Shown in pieces: positions 46,189 to 56,233 of a stretch of DNA of 64,000 nt. Below the pieces are notes generated by a model. The model made no database searches and was not told the DNA's origin. It saw only the letters and a list, made by a program, of their open reading frames with translations. The translations under genes and the position numbers were made by a program. This DNA is from Paenibacillus sp. HW567 (GTDB taxonomy: Bacteria; Bacillota; Bacilli; Paenibacillales; Paenibacillaceae), in assembly GCF_000374185.1 (NCBI RefSeq), contig NZ_KB910518.1, positions 656,667 to 720,666 on the forward strand. The letters are read 5' to 3'. How positions within the stretch are numbered: position 1 is the stretch's first letter; each line of letters begins with the position of its first letter.

Positions 46189-47490
46189 ATGGAGAACACG
46201 CCTTTGGCGCGGCGGGAAGAGGCTTCCCGCAACGCTTTTGAAGAAGCTAAGCAGTATATCCCCGGTGGGGTGAACAGCCCGGTCCGGGCGTTCAAATCTG
46301 TTGGATTGACACCGATTTATGTAGATCATGGCGCGGGCTCGCGCATTTACGATATCGACGGCAACAGCTTTATCGACTACGTCTGCTCATGGGGTCCGCT
46401 CATTATGGGGCATGCCCACCCTGAGGTGGTGAAGGCGCTGCAGGAGACGGCGTCCAAAGGGACAAGTTTCGGCGCACCGACACTTTTGGAGACAGAAATG
46501 GCCAAAACGGTAGTAGAGCGCGTACATTCCGTTGATATCGTACGTATGGTCAATTCGGGAACCGAAGCTACCATGAGCGCCATCCGTCTTGCCCGGGGCT
46601 ATACCGGACGCAGCAAAATCCTCAAGTTCGAAGGCTCCTACCACGGCCATGGGGACAGCCTCCTGATCAAAGCCGGTTCGGGTGTGGCAACGCTCGGATT
46701 GCCGGACAGTCCCGGCGTGCCTGAAGGTGTAGCGGTGAACACGATTGCTGTGCCATACAACGATCTGGAGGGAGTTAAGGTCGCCTTTGAACGGTACGGC
46801 AATGAGCTTGCGGCAGTGATTGTGGAGCCGATTGCCGGAAATATGGGCGTGGTACCGCCGCTTCCGGGATTCTTAGAGGGGCTTCGCGGGCTGACAACGG
46901 AGTATGGCGCACTGTTGATTTTTGACGAGGTGATGACTGGCTTTCGGGTGAACCGGGGCTGTGCGCAGGGGTTGTTCGGTATCGAGCCGGACCTGACCTG
47001 CTTCGGCAAGGTTATCGGCGGCGGTCTTCCGGTAGGCGCTTATGGCGGCAGACGGGAGATTATGGAGCAGATCGCTCCAACAGGCCCGATCTACCAGGCG
47101 GGTACCCTGAGCGGCAATCCGCTGGCGATGGCGGCGGGCTTGACTACGCTCAAGCTGCTGACACCGGAGGTATACGACCGTCTGGAAACTCTCGGCGCGC
47201 GGCTGGAAGCGGGGCTGAAGCGCAATGCGGAAGAGATTGGCATTCCGCTGACGATTAACCGTGTTGGCTCGATGGTCTGCCCGTTCTTTACCGAAGGGCC
47301 GGTAACCAATTATAATACGGCAAAAGCGAGCAATCTGGACATATTCCGCCGCTATTTCGGCAAAATGCTGGATCAGGGAATCAGCGTTCCGCCTTCGCAG
47401 TTTGAGGGAATGTTCGTCTCTGCCGCGCATAGCGAGCAGGATATTGACGATACCCTTGAGGGCCATTACCGTGCCCTCAAGTCTCTGTGA
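46189..47490 (+). CDS. hemL: Glutamate-1-semialdehyde 2,1-aminomutase
   Basis: PLP enzyme making 5-aminolevulinate from the HemA product. The 433-residue protein has the N-terminal [17 protein letters not shown], the cofactor region [29 protein letters not shown] and the PLP lysine in [19 protein letters not shown] 46189 with GGAG eight bases upstream gives the usual family length; an open frame runs back to 46141. Its end overlaps the next gene by 4 bp. Confidence 0.95.
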   Translation: MENTPLARREEASRNAFEEAKQYIPGGVNSPVRAFKSVGLTPIYVDHGAGSRIYDIDGNSFIDYVCSWGPLIMGHAHPEVVKALQETASKGTSFGAPTLLETEMAKTVVERVHSVDIVRMVNSGTEATMSAIRLARGYTGRSKILKFEGSYHGHGDSLLIKAGSGVATLGLPDSPGVPEGVAVNTIAVPYNDLEGVKVAFERYGNELAAVIVEPIAGNMGVVPPLPGFLEGLRGLTTEYGALLIFDEVMTGFRVNRGCAQGLFGIEPDLTCFGKVIGGGLPVGAYGGRREIMEQIAPTGPIYQAGTLSGNPLAMAAGLTTLKLLTPEVYDRLETLGARLEAGLKRNAEEIGIPLTINRVGSMVCPFFTEGPVTNYNTAKASNLDIFRRYFGKMLDQGISVPPSQFEGMFVSAAHSEQDIDDTLEGHYRALKSL

Positions 47491-48479
47491 CGGCGGAGAA
47501 GGGACATGTCTCCGGCGGCATTGCAGGCGGCGGAGCATGGACCCGCCGGGGGGAATGGCTGGAGGCCATGCCCGGACGGGCCGTTACCGCTGCCGCAGAT
47601 GCGGAGGCGGCGGTAGACAGGTGGCTGCTGGCCACCGCCGGGATGCCTGCGAAGCTTCATGCGCGCTTGCGCCGCGAGGGCGGCATCCAGTGGCGGGGAG
47701 ACCGGCTGCGGCTCTTGCTGTTCCCCTACCGGGAGGCGGGAATTGAGCCGGTATGGCAGGAGGCCGGGGTGCTTTTCGAGGATGATTTTTGCCTCGTTGT
47801 CCATAAGCCTGCGGGCATGGGGGTTCACCCGGATGGCAGCAGTGATGAGGTCACGCTGGATCATGTCGTTGCGGCGCATTATGCCGCTTCCGGCGGAGGC
47901 GTCGCCGTCCGCCACATCCATCGGCTGGACAAAGACACGACTGGGCCGGTGCTGTATGCGAAGAATGAATACGCGCAGCTTGTTCTCGATGAGGCTATGC
48001 GCGGCAAAGAAGTCTCACGGCTCTACGCCGCGATTGTGGAGGGCATCGTGCCGCCGGCGCTTAAGGTCATCGACGCCCCGATCGGGCGGGACCGCCATCA
48101 TGCGGCCCGCCGGCGGGTCTCGCCGGGCGGACAAGCGGCGATGACGCAAATCATAGGCCGCGAGGTGCTGCAGGGCGGAACTGCGGTCAAGGTGGAGCTT
48201 GAGACCGGACGCACGCACCAGATCCGTGTTCACCTCAGTCACATGGGCCATCCGTTATACGGGGATGAGCTGTACGGCGGTCCTCCTTGGAACTCCGGCG
48301 TTACGGAAGTAGACACCGGTCAGCGCCAGCGTCCGCAGGCCAAGGGCCGTCAGGCACTGCACGGTGAAATGCTTGTGTTCAACCATCCTTGGAGCCGGGA
48401 GAAGCTGGAAATAACCGATCCTTGGCCGGAGGACATGCTCCGGCTGCGGGAGCTGCTCGGTTGCGGCCCGCAAGAGTAA
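47487..48479 (+). CDS. RluA-family pseudouridine synthase
   Basis: 330 residues. The catalytic motif [18 protein letters not shown] contains the essential aspartate; [12 protein letters not shown] and [27 protein letters not shown] are family hallmarks. It isomerises uridine in rRNA or tRNA; the target is not deducible. The start is GTG overlapping the hemL stop, so it is translationally coupled to the haem operon. The first 70 residues are unusually Ala/Gly/Arg-rich and could be partly spurious if a later start is used. Confidence 0.88.
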   Translation: MTAEKGHVSGGIAGGGAWTRRGEWLEAMPGRAVTAAADAEAAVDRWLLATAGMPAKLHARLRREGGIQWRGDRLRLLLFPYREAGIEPVWQEAGVLFEDDFCLVVHKPAGMGVHPDGSSDEVTLDHVVAAHYAASGGGVAVRHIHRLDKDTTGPVLYAKNEYAQLVLDEAMRGKEVSRLYAAIVEGIVPPALKVIDAPIGRDRHHAARRRVSPGGQAAMTQIIGREVLQGGTAVKVELETGRTHQIRVHLSHMGHPLYGDELYGGPPWNSGVTEVDTGQRQRPQAKGRQALHGEMLVFNHPWSREKLEITDPWPEDMLRLRELLGCGPQE

Positions 48480-48519
48480 GGTTCCCCGCAGCGGATTGGA
48501 TGCGGGTCAGTGGGAACTT

Positions 48520-48571
48520 AAAAGGAGACGTAAAGTTACGCCGCAGCGTAGCCTTACGTCTCCTTTTTTTC
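48520..48571 (+). terminator. Strong intrinsic terminator of the haem operon
   Basis: A long stem, AAAGGAGACGTAA (about 48521-48533) with TTACGTCTCCTTT (about 48554-48566), is followed by T residues. It sits 40 bp after the pseudouridine synthase gene. Confidence 0.88.
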
Positions 48572-48609
48572 GGATATCGTCCTTATAAGAAAGGCGTAGC
48601 CGTTTCCAC

Positions 48610-48810
48610 TTACTGGAGCCTCTTTTCATAATCTCTGATGTAATCGCGGCCTGCTTGAGTGAGCTTGCCTGCACGGGCATAGCCCGCTTCGTGAATATGT
48701 CTCAGCACGGTATTGAAATCCCTTTGCTCCACACCAATTTGCTGGAACTCAGGTGTCAGTTGTTGCTCGATCACCTTCAAGCTTAGATATACGGGGTCAA
48801 CGCTGGTCAA
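48610..48810 (-). CDS. Small winged-helix-like protein (possibly YjcQ-like)
   Basis: 66 residues from TTG, chosen because AGGAGG lies nine bases upstream; a GTG three codons earlier abuts that ribosome site. The order SLKVIEQQL, then DFNTVLRHIHEAGYARAG, then LTQAGRDYIRDYEKRL resembles a short winged-helix fold with a final T/G-x-x-YI helix, as in YjcQ-type proteins. Function unknown; it may be a small regulator. It is transcribed towards the haem terminator. Confidence 0.6.
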   Translation of the reverse strand: MTSVDPVYLSLKVIEQQLTPEFQQIGVEQRDFNTVLRHIHEAGYARAGKLTQAGRDYIRDYEKRLQ

Positions 48811-48899
48811 TGCCTTCACCCTCCTTCCTGCCGGGGATTCTGCTGTTATTGCGACAGTGTATTCCCGGCAGAGCCCGTTGGTGACACTCTATCTGCACA

Positions 48900-50156
48900 C
48901 TAAGACTCCGGCAGCTCCAGCTCATTTTTCCAGGAGAGACGGTTTCGGCCAAGCTTCTTCGATTCCAGCAGCAGTTGGTCGGCGCAGACGTAGCCTTTTT
49001 CTATGGAAGTTTTCTGGCCCGGAGCTGCCTTGTAATAGTACAGTCCAAAAGAAGCCGAATACACCACGGTGATGTTCTCCTCCTCGAATTCCGCAGTAAC
49101 ACTGTGCTCGTGAATATCGTCCAGAATCTCCTGGATTTGCGTGCGGCACTGCTCAAAGGTCTTGTTTCTTAAAAAAATCGTGAACTCTTCCCCTCCGCTG
49201 CGGAACAGAATGTCCTTCTCCTGCAAATGCGCCTTTAAGGTTTCGGCAAAATGGATAATGACCCGGTCGCCGACGGCGTGGTTGTAGGTATCGTTGATTT
49301 TTTTGAAGCGGTCGATGTCAGCGACAACAACACCGATGTTTTCTCCGCTCTGGCCCAGCTCCTTCATCATTTTGTCCATGTGGGCCCGGTTGAAGGTTCC
49401 TGTCAAAAAATCCTGGTAGGCCATCTGCTCGAATTTATCCCGTTCAAATTTATGCTGGGCGCTTTGCGATTTGGAATAGAAGGAAAGGCTGACGATGTAA
49501 TTCAGCAGGAAAAGCGCGATCAGCATCTCCCATTTCTCCATTTGCAGCAGCCGCAGCAATAAAGCATTGGTCAGGGTTACCTTGCTGAAGTCCAGCAGAT
49601 TTCTGTTCTTGAACATGATGTTGTAGGCCTCATGGCGGGTGGTGATATCTCCTGACAGCGCAAAGGTAATCACAATAAAGCCTGAAGATAGGGTTGTTGT
49701 TACACAGACTACCAGCAGAAAGAGCAGCCAGTAGCCTACGCCCAGCGGAATCTTTTCGGCAAAGGGGTAGAGCAGCGTATAAAGGTAATAGCTGGCCGAG
49801 CCGCCAAGCGCGAAGGAGCCGATATTATAAAAGGTATCCAGGAATTCTCCGGGATCTGCGGTTTTCGTTTTCTTTTTGTAAAAAAATACGGTAAACCGGT
49901 AAAATACCTCGAACAGGAATGTGCCAAGAGGGCCGGCGAATATGCCAAAAGAAGAAGTATAGCTGATTGCATAATCTATGTTGGAGTTGCCGCTGCGGGT
50001 CACTATGCGCAACTGATAATAAAAGCTGGAGAACGCCCAGTATAGAATCAGTGCCAGAATATATGTATGGTCCAGGACTACAGCGTGGTTCGCGCCGAAG
50101 GCTATGGCGAGGGAAGCCATAAACAGGAAAAGGTCAAATACCCTTGCTCTAGACAT
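48900..50156 (-). CDS. Membrane-bound GGDEF diguanylate cyclase
   Basis: The 418-residue protein has about six N-terminal membrane helices (residues about 8-240) and a C-terminal GGDEF domain. The metal motif is VVVADIDRFKKINDTYNHAVGD and the signature is GGEEF within LFRSGGEEFTIFL. Asp/Glu variation is tolerated, so cyclic-di-GMP synthesis is plausible. The inhibitory RxxD site before the signature reads QEKD, so product feedback is probably absent. The start is the ATG after AAAGGAAG; the longer open frame to 50300 is noncoding. It diverges from spoVID. Confidence 0.85.
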   Translation of the reverse strand: MSRARVFDLFLFMASLAIAFGANHAVVLDHTYILALILYWAFSSFYYQLRIVTRSGNSNIDYAISYTSSFGIFAGPLGTFLFEVFYRFTVFFYKKKTKTADPGEFLDTFYNIGSFALGGSASYYLYTLLYPFAEKIPLGVGYWLLFLLVVCVTTTLSSGFIVITFALSGDITTRHEAYNIMFKNRNLLDFSKVTLTNALLLRLLQMEKWEMLIALFLLNYIVSLSFYSKSQSAQHKFERDKFEQMAYQDFLTGTFNRAHMDKMMKELGQSGENIGVVVADIDRFKKINDTYNHAVGDRVIIHFAETLKAHLQEKDILFRSGGEEFTIFLRNKTFEQCRTQIQEILDDIHEHSVTAEFEEENITVVYSASFGLYYYKAAPGQKTSIEKGYVCADQLLLESKKLGRNRLSWKNELELPES

Positions 50157-50256
50157 AACGATGATCTTCCTTTCAGGAGTTATACCGATTATAACCGAAA
50201 AAGGGTTCACCCGGACAAGAAAGTTGTTCCTGTCCGCCAGAGCCCAGCCCAAAGTT

Positions 50257-50285
50257 GTCATGCCTTCCTGATTGAAGCATATACA
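50257..50285 (+). promoter_or_regulatory. Candidate sigma-E promoter of spoVID
   Basis: GTCATGC (50257-50263) and CATATACA (50278-50285) with a 14-bp spacer resemble the mother-cell sigma-E consensus. The known sigma-E dependence of spoVID in Bacillus supports it; sequence fit is only partial. Confidence 0.35.
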
Positions 50286-50362
50286 TGAGTGGAGTAACAT
50301 TTTGGGCTTATGCTCTGGGCTTGTCTCAGGGTTAGATTATGCCAAGAAGGAGGACACTTTCC

Positions 50363-51646
50363 GTGTTTGACCAGTCCCACGGTTTGCGGTTTGATATTTA
50401 TGAACGCATTCATCTGCCGGCAGAGCTTCCGGGAATAGCTGAGCTGGAAGAGGTTGAACTGATCCCGGACATCCAGGTGATTCAGCGGGAGGACCGGGCT
50501 GAGCTGTACGGCCAACTGCTCCTCACCGGGCTCTACCGGGGAGAAGATGACCGGACACAACGTCTGGAGCATGCAATTCCCGTTGAAATTACAGTTCCGC
50601 TGACACGGGTCAGCTCGCTTGACGACATAGGGGTGGAGATCGAAAATTTCGATATTGACCTGCTTACGATGCGCACAGTCAATATAACCGGCGTACTTTC
50701 GCTGCATGGAATCGGAACCGGTGACACGCAGCCTGCCTGGCAGCAGGAGGAGTATACCGTAGCGTATTCCCCCGAGGAAGAGGGGCGGGTCGCGGAAGCT
50801 CCGGCTGGTGAACGTGAGCATGAGAGTGAGGCGCTCTATGAGAATTCGCTCTGGACCTATAACGAGGGAGCGACGGATATTTCCGCGCATGTGGCTGAGA
50901 ATGTAAGCAGCAATGGCAATCCTTGGGGAACTGTGGAGTCTGCTGCAAATCCGCCACTTCCGGAGGCGGTAGTGTCCACGCAGCCTGCGGACCTTGCCCC
51001 CGAGCAGCAAAAGGACAAGGAAGCGAAATTGCGTACCCACAATCTGAATTCGGGAATCAGCGCCTCAGATAATACCGGCTCCGTGGAGAGTAGCGCTGAG
51101 ACTCCTTCTGCAGAGGTTCATGCGGTTTACCAAGAAGAGCTTGCGCTCTCTTCCGAAGCTTTGGACAATGAGGCCTCCTCGCCTAATGAGCCCGCAGCAG
51201 AATCTGCACCGGAAAACGAGAATGTGCCTGAGCTGTCACCCGAGGTCCAGACGATGCCTGAGGAGAAAGAGAAGGAGAAGGCTGATCTGAAGATCGGCGT
51301 CGGCAGTAAAAAAGAGGAGAAGCCTGCGGCGCAGGAGCATCTCTCCTTCTCCTCCCTGCTTGGCGCAGGCCGGGTCCGCAAGGAGCAGGAGATCCAGCAC
51401 TCCGAGCAGCCGGTATCTGCGCCGGCAGCCCCCGAGGCCGGCAATGACACGGAGTGGAAAAGCCGGTTTATCGGCGGTCTGAACGGCGCGGATATGTTCC
51501 GCAAGGTCAGGCTCTGCATTGTCCAGCGTGAAGACACCCTGGATACCATCGCGGAGAAATATCAGCTTAGCGCACGGGAGCTGGTGATGTACAATCGCCT
51601 CTCCGGGCAGAACGTGGAGGAAGGGCAGGTTCTGTACATTCCCTGA
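50363..51646 (+). CDS. spoVID: Spore coat morphogenetic protein SpoVID-like with C-terminal LysM
   Basis: 427 residues. The N-terminal domain (LRFDIYERIHLPAELPGI) resembles SpoVID, which directs coat encasement of the forespore. The middle (about residues 150-350) is long, acidic and Glu/Ala/Ser/Pro-rich. The C-terminal 45 residues form a LysM module (VQREDTLDTIAEKYQLSARE, then NVEEGQVLYIP). Its place between hemL and valS is the same as in Bacillus. The start is GTG with AGGAGG ten bases upstream; the ATG at 50339 precedes the ribosome site. It is shorter than the B. subtilis protein. Confidence 0.82.
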   Translation: MFDQSHGLRFDIYERIHLPAELPGIAELEEVELIPDIQVIQREDRAELYGQLLLTGLYRGEDDRTQRLEHAIPVEITVPLTRVSSLDDIGVEIENFDIDLLTMRTVNITGVLSLHGIGTGDTQPAWQQEEYTVAYSPEEEGRVAEAPAGEREHESEALYENSLWTYNEGATDISAHVAENVSSNGNPWGTVESAANPPLPEAVVSTQPADLAPEQQKDKEAKLRTHNLNSGISASDNTGSVESSAETPSAEVHAVYQEELALSSEALDNEASSPNEPAAESAPENENVPELSPEVQTMPEEKEKEKADLKIGVGSKKEEKPAAQEHLSFSSLLGAGRVRKEQEIQHSEQPVSAPAAPEAGNDTEWKSRFIGGLNGADMFRKVRLCIVQREDTLDTIAEKYQLSARELVMYNRLSGQNVEEGQVLYIP

Positions 51647-51657
51647 CAGTAATTATT

Positions 51658-51692
51658 AGAAGGTCCCGGCCGGAAGCGGTGCGGGATCTTCT
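51658..51692 (+). terminator. Hairpin after spoVID (possible terminator)
   Basis: The stem AGAAGGTCCC (51658-51667) with GGGATCTTCT (51683-51692) has one G-T pair. Only a short T stretch follows, so termination is uncertain. Confidence 0.4.
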
Positions 51693-51738
51693 TATGCATG
51701 TTTGCATGTATAAGTTCCGCAGTTTGTGTGTATGCTGG

Positions 51739-51767
51739 TTGACTAGGAATAGTACTAAATGTATTAT
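51739..51767 (+). promoter_or_regulatory. Sigma-A promoter of valS
   Basis: TTGACT (51739-51744), exactly 17 bp, TATTAT (51762-51767). Transcription would begin near 51774, just before the T-box leader. Confidence 0.75.
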
Positions 51768-51773
51768 GGAAAT

Positions 51774-52083
51774 AAGTAAAGTGAAAGACTGGGAACGGGA
51801 AGAGTAGGCGGTCAGCCCTTCAGAGAGCGGAATTTGTTGTTGCTGTGAACTTCCGCAGGATGCAGCCCCCGAAGTCGCCCCGGAGTCGCCCTTCTAAGCC
51901 TGATTTCATGATATGAAATTCAGGGTAGGATGTGGCCGGATGCAGCCGTTATCTGCATGAGTGTCGCGCTGGGCTTGTAGAACCGTTAGGGGCTAAAGGC
52001 TGAGGGTTATTTTTGTATAGCGCGAAACAAAGGTGGTACCGCGAAAGAATGGCCTTTCGTCCTTTGAGACGAAGGGCCTTTTT
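51774..52083 (+). promoter_or_regulatory. T-box leader controlling valS
   Basis: The universal T-box AGGTGGTACCGCG is at 52031-52043. Downstream an 11-bp terminator stem (52051-52061 with 52068-52078) ends in five T. Upstream, Stem I features (AGAGTAGG, CAGAGAGCGG) are present. A GTC valine codon in GAAGTCGCC (51874-51876) is the likely specifier, with a second GTC at 51885-51887. Uncharged valine tRNA would stabilise the antiterminator and allow valS transcription. Confidence 0.92.
52051..52083 (+). terminator. T-box regulated terminator
   Basis: GGCCTTTCGTC (52051-52061) pairs with GACGAAGGGCC (52068-52078), followed by TTTTT. Formation is mutually exclusive with the T-box antiterminator. 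Confidence 0.88.
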
Positions 52084-52119
52084 GTGCATAATATGCTACT
52101 TAAATGGAGGGTTCCAACA

Positions 52120-54843
52120 ATGGCTGATCACAACATTACAACGCCTGAGCTGCCGGACCTGCAGGACACAGCAGAGGCTGGCGCAGCAAACGGCAAGCAG
52201 AACGATATGCCGACTACATATGATCCGAAGTCGGCGGAGCAGAAATGGTACGCTTACTGGATGGAGCACGGCTTCTTTGAAGCCGGCAAACGTCCTGAAG
52301 CAGAGCCCTACAGCATCGTAATTCCCCCGCCGAATGTTACGGGCATGCTGCATATCGGGCATGCGCTTGACTTCACGCTGCAGGATATTCTGATCCGCAC
52401 CAAGCGGATGCAAGGTTATGATACCCTCTGGCTGCCGGGAACAGACCACGCCGGTATTGCAACCCAGACGAAGGTGGAGCAGAAGCTCCGCCAGCAGGGC
52501 ATCTCCCGCCACGACCTCGGACGGGAGAAGTTTCTGGAGCAGGTATGGGCCTGGAAAGACCAATATGCGGAAACCATTCATGAGCAATGGGCGAAGATGG
52601 GCTTGTCCCTCGACTATTCACGGGAACGGTTCACCCTGGATGAAGGCTTGTCGGGCGGCGTACGCAAGGTTTTTGTGGAGCTGTACCGAAAAGGCCTGAT
52701 CTACCGCGGCAAACGCATCATCAACTGGGACCCGGCCGCACGTACGGCATTGTCTGATATTGAGGTTGAATATAAAGAGGTTAACGGCCATCTGTATCAC
52801 CTGCGTTATCCGCTGAAGGACGGCAGCGGCTTCCTTACGGTAGCCACGACGCGTCCGGAAACGATGCTGGGCGATACGGCTGTAGCGGTGCATCCGGAGG
52901 ATGATCGCTATAAGGACCTGATTGGCAAAACCTTAATTCTTCCGATTATTGGTCGCGAAATTCCAATTATTGCCGATGAATATGTAGAGAAGGATTTCGG
53001 CAGCGGCGCGGTTAAGATTACCCCGGCGCATGATCCGAATGACTTCGAAGTAGGTCTTCGCCACAATCTTCCGCAAATTAATGTCATGGATGAAAGCGGG
53101 ACAATGAACGAGGAAGCCGGTCCTTATCAAGGCCAGGACCGCAGTGAATGCCGTAAGGCCATCGTTGCGGATCTGCAGGAGCAGGGTGTACTGGTTGCTA
53201 TTGAAGACCATGTGCATCAGGTAGGGCACAGCGAGCGCTCGGGTGCAGTTGTTGAGCCTTATCTGTCAACCCAATGGTTCGTCAAGATGCAGCCTCTGGC
53301 GGAAGCGGCCATTGCCGCTCAAAAGGATGGCACTGGCGTTAACTTCGTGCCGGAACGCTTCGAACGGACGTATCTGAACTGGATCGAGAATATCCGCGAC
53401 TGGTGTATTTCCCGCCAGCTATGGTGGGGACACCGCATCCCGGCATGGTACTCCGAATCTACGGGTGAAGTATTTGTGGCGGACTGTGAAGAGGAAGCCC
53501 GTCAAATCAGCGGACTCGATGATCTGAAGCAGGACGAGGACGTTCTCGACACCTGGTTCAGCTCTAATCTGTGGCCGTTCGCAACCCTGGGCTGGCCGGA
53601 TGAGAGCAGCAGCGATTTCCAGCGTTTTTATCCTAACAATGTACTGGTTACCGGCTATGACATCATTTACTTCTGGGTAGCCCGGATGATCTTCAGTGCG
53701 CTTGAATTCACCGGCAAGAAGCCGTTCTCCGATGTGCTGATGCACGGTCTTGTGCGCGATGCCGAAGGCCGTAAAATGTCCAAATCGCTCGGCAACGGGA
53801 TTGATCCGCTGGATGTTATCGAGCAGTACGGCGCGGACGCCATGCGCTACATGATTTCGACAGGCATTACGGCTGGACAGGATTTACGTTTCCGTATGGA
53901 GAAGGTAGAGCAGGCGCGTAATTTTGCCAACAAGATCTGGAATGCTTCGCGCTTTGCATTGATGAATCTGGAAGGTGTAAGCTTCGCGGATATTGACATT
54001 ACAGGTGAGCTTTCGACCGCAGACCGCTGGATTCTTCACCGCCTGAACGAAACTTCTCGCGATATTACGCGTCTAATTGACGCGTACGAGTATGGCGAAA
54101 CCGGCCGTCTCCTGTACAATTTCATCTGGGATGATCTGTGCGACTGGTATATAGAATTCGCGAAGCTGTCGCTTTATGGTGCGGACGCTGCTGCCAAAGC
54201 CAAGACACAATCGGTGCTGGCTTATGTGCTTGACCGCACGCTGCGCCTGATTCATCCGTTCATGCCATTCATTACGGAGGAAATCTGGCAGCATCTGCCG
54301 CATGAGGGTGACACGATTACCTTGGCGGAATGGCCGAAATACGACTCCGCTCTGGAGAACGCCGGGGCTGTGGCGGAAATGAATCTGCTGATGGACGTGA
54401 TCCGTGCGGTCCGCAATATCCGTGCCGAAGTTAACGTTCCGATGAGCAAGAAGGTAGAACTGATTATCAAAGCTGCGGATGAAGAAACACTCGGCATTAT
54501 TTCCCGGAACGATAATTATATCGGACGTTTCTGCAACACCTCTTCCTTTGAGTCGGGCCTCAATCCGCAAACGCCGGACGAGGTAATGTCTGCTGTGGTT
54601 ACGGGAGCAGAGCTGCTGCTGCCGCTCGCAGGACTGATTGATATCGGGCAGGAAATTATCCGTCTGGAAAAAGAAGTGCAGACGCTGAACAGCGAAGTAG
54701 AGCGCGTGGAGAAGAAGCTCGGGAATCAGGGCTTCGTCGCCAAAGCGCCGGCTAAAGTCATCGAAGAGGAACGGGCAAAGCAGGCGGACTATTCTGCCAA
54801 ACGTGAGAAAGTGCTGGCCCGCATCGCAGAGCTGAAAGGATAA
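52120..54843 (+). CDS. valS: Valyl-tRNA synthetase
   Basis: Class I synthetase charging valine tRNA, 907 residues. Visible are the HIGH motif in [14 protein letters not shown], the KMSKS motif in [16 protein letters not shown], the editing-domain pattern [19 protein letters not shown] and a C-terminal coiled coil ([19 protein letters not shown]). The start is ATG 52120, ten bases after GGAGG; the open frame back to 52033 runs through the T-box and is not translated. T-box control upstream agrees with the product. Confidence 0.97.
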   Translation: MADHNITTPELPDLQDTAEAGAANGKQNDMPTTYDPKSAEQKWYAYWMEHGFFEAGKRPEAEPYSIVIPPPNVTGMLHIGHALDFTLQDILIRTKRMQGYDTLWLPGTDHAGIATQTKVEQKLRQQGISRHDLGREKFLEQVWAWKDQYAETIHEQWAKMGLSLDYSRERFTLDEGLSGGVRKVFVELYRKGLIYRGKRIINWDPAARTALSDIEVEYKEVNGHLYHLRYPLKDGSGFLTVATTRPETMLGDTAVAVHPEDDRYKDLIGKTLILPIIGREIPIIADEYVEKDFGSGAVKITPAHDPNDFEVGLRHNLPQINVMDESGTMNEEAGPYQGQDRSECRKAIVADLQEQGVLVAIEDHVHQVGHSERSGAVVEPYLSTQWFVKMQPLAEAAIAAQKDGTGVNFVPERFERTYLNWIENIRDWCISRQLWWGHRIPAWYSESTGEVFVADCEEEARQISGLDDLKQDEDVLDTWFSSNLWPFATLGWPDESSSDFQRFYPNNVLVTGYDIIYFWVARMIFSALEFTGKKPFSDVLMHGLVRDAEGRKMSKSLGNGIDPLDVIEQYGADAMRYMISTGITAGQDLRFRMEKVEQARNFANKIWNASRFALMNLEGVSFADIDITGELSTADRWILHRLNETSRDITRLIDAYEYGETGRLLYNFIWDDLCDWYIEFAKLSLYGADAAAKAKTQSVLAYVLDRTLRLIHPFMPFITEEIWQHLPHEGDTITLAEWPKYDSALENAGAVAEMNLLMDVIRAVRNIRAEVNVPMSKKVELIIKAADEETLGIISRNDNYIGRFCNTSSFESGLNPQTPDEVMSAVVTGAELLLPLAGLIDIGQEIIRLEKEVQTLNSEVERVEKKLGNQGFVAKAPAKVIEEERAKQADYSAKREKVLARIAELKG

Positions 54844-54849
54844 GGGACC

Positions 54850-56226
54850 ATGAAAGAGTTGATCGGGAGCGGCGGAACCGCTCCCTTAAGTTCTTATACA
54901 GAAGCGGTGAATTGGATTAACGGCCTGATTCCTTTCGGCATCCGCCCGGGTCTTGAGCGGATCGAACGGCTTATGGAGCTGCTGGGTCATCCGCACCGCC
55001 GGCTGAAGTTCATTCATGTGGCGGGAACGAACGGCAAGGGCTCGACTTGTGCTTTTCTGACCCATGTGCTGATTCAAAGCGGATATAGCGTCGGAACCTT
55101 TACGTCTCCCTACATCACTAAATTTACGAACCGTTTTCAATATAACGGCACGGATATTTCTGAAGCGGAGCTGACAGAGCTGGCGAATAGGCTGCATCCG
55201 CTGGTGGAAAGAATCGCGGACAGTGAGCTTGGATCGCCCACAATGTTCGAAGTCTCGACTGCTCTGGCCATTCTCTATTATGCGGAAGTCTGCCATCCCG
55301 ATGTAGTCGTATGGGAGACAGGTCTTGGGGGAAGGCTGGATGTAACGAATATCGTAACCCCGATTGTGTCTGTAATTACGAATGTCGGCCATGATCATAC
55401 CGATGTCCTGGGAGATACACTTGAGAAGATCGCCTTTGAGAAAGCCGGTATTATTAAGCCCGGTGTTCCTGCTGTAAGCTGCGTAAGCCAGCCGGAGGCG
55501 ATAGCGGTTCTGAAGGCCAAAGCTGCGGCCAGCAATTCCACGCTCTATCTTGCCGGAGAGGATTTCGGCTATGAGAATGTCCGGATCAAGGACGGCTTGC
55601 AGACCTTTACCTTCACAGGCCCTTTCCGTGCGCTTGAGCTTGGAATCTCCATGAAGGGCGAGCACCAGCTCAGTAATAGTGCCGGAGCCATGATGGTCCT
55701 GGAGGTTCTGCGTCAATATATGGCGTTCATGCTGGAGGATGACGATGTGGCGGAAGGCTTCCGCCGCACTTTTTGGGCGGGAAGACTGGAGGAAGTAAGC
55801 ACTTCTCCGCGAATTGTGCTGGACGGTGCGCATAATCCTGAAGGTGCGGAGAGCCTGGCAAGAAGTCTGCCGCAGTTTTATAAGTACAATAAATTAAATT
55901 TGCTCATGGGGATGCTGGCGAATAAGCATCATGAGTCATACTTCAAGCATATACTGCCTATAGTGGATACGCTCATCCTGACCGAACCGGATTTCCGGAA
56001 GAAAATGGACGCGGAAGACCTGCAGGCCATTGCAGAACGTCTGCGCGGGAAATATGCCAAAGAAAATTTGAAAATCATTGTAGAACATAATTGGGGCCAG
56101 GCGCTGCAAATGCTGCAGTCGATTACAGCGGAGAAGGACCTTGCGGTTGTCTCCGGAACGCTGTATTTGATCTCAGATGTGCGCAGTACGCTTTTAGGGC
56201 AACCCGATTCTGAAAAAGGCTGGTGA
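54850..56226 (+). CDS. folC: Dihydrofolate synthase/folylpolyglutamate synthase
   Basis: Adds glutamate to dihydropteroate or folate. The 458-residue protein has the ATP-binding loop HVAGTNGKGSTCAFL and TSPYITKFTNRFQ, WETGLGGRLDVTNI, VGHDHTDVLG and the C-terminal LDGAHNPEGAESLA. It follows valS by 6 bp, so it is probably on the same transcript, and precedes murC by 7 bp. Confidence 0.95.
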   Translation: MKELIGSGGTAPLSSYTEAVNWINGLIPFGIRPGLERIERLMELLGHPHRRLKFIHVAGTNGKGSTCAFLTHVLIQSGYSVGTFTSPYITKFTNRFQYNGTDISEAELTELANRLHPLVERIADSELGSPTMFEVSTALAILYYAEVCHPDVVVWETGLGGRLDVTNIVTPIVSVITNVGHDHTDVLGDTLEKIAFEKAGIIKPGVPAVSCVSQPEAIAVLKAKAAASNSTLYLAGEDFGYENVRIKDGLQTFTFTGPFRALELGISMKGEHQLSNSAGAMMVLEVLRQYMAFMLEDDDVAEGFRRTFWAGRLEEVSTSPRIVLDGAHNPEGAESLARSLPQFYKYNKLNLLMGMLANKHHESYFKHILPIVDTLILTEPDFRKKMDAEDLQAIAERLRGKYAKENLKIIVEHNWGQALQMLQSITAEKDLAVVSGTLYLISDVRSTLLGQPDSEKGW

Positions 56227-56233
56227 CGAACTG

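Noticed and set aside
52033..52119. Upstream extension of valS
   Set aside because: It would start inside the T-box sequence and run through the regulated terminator.
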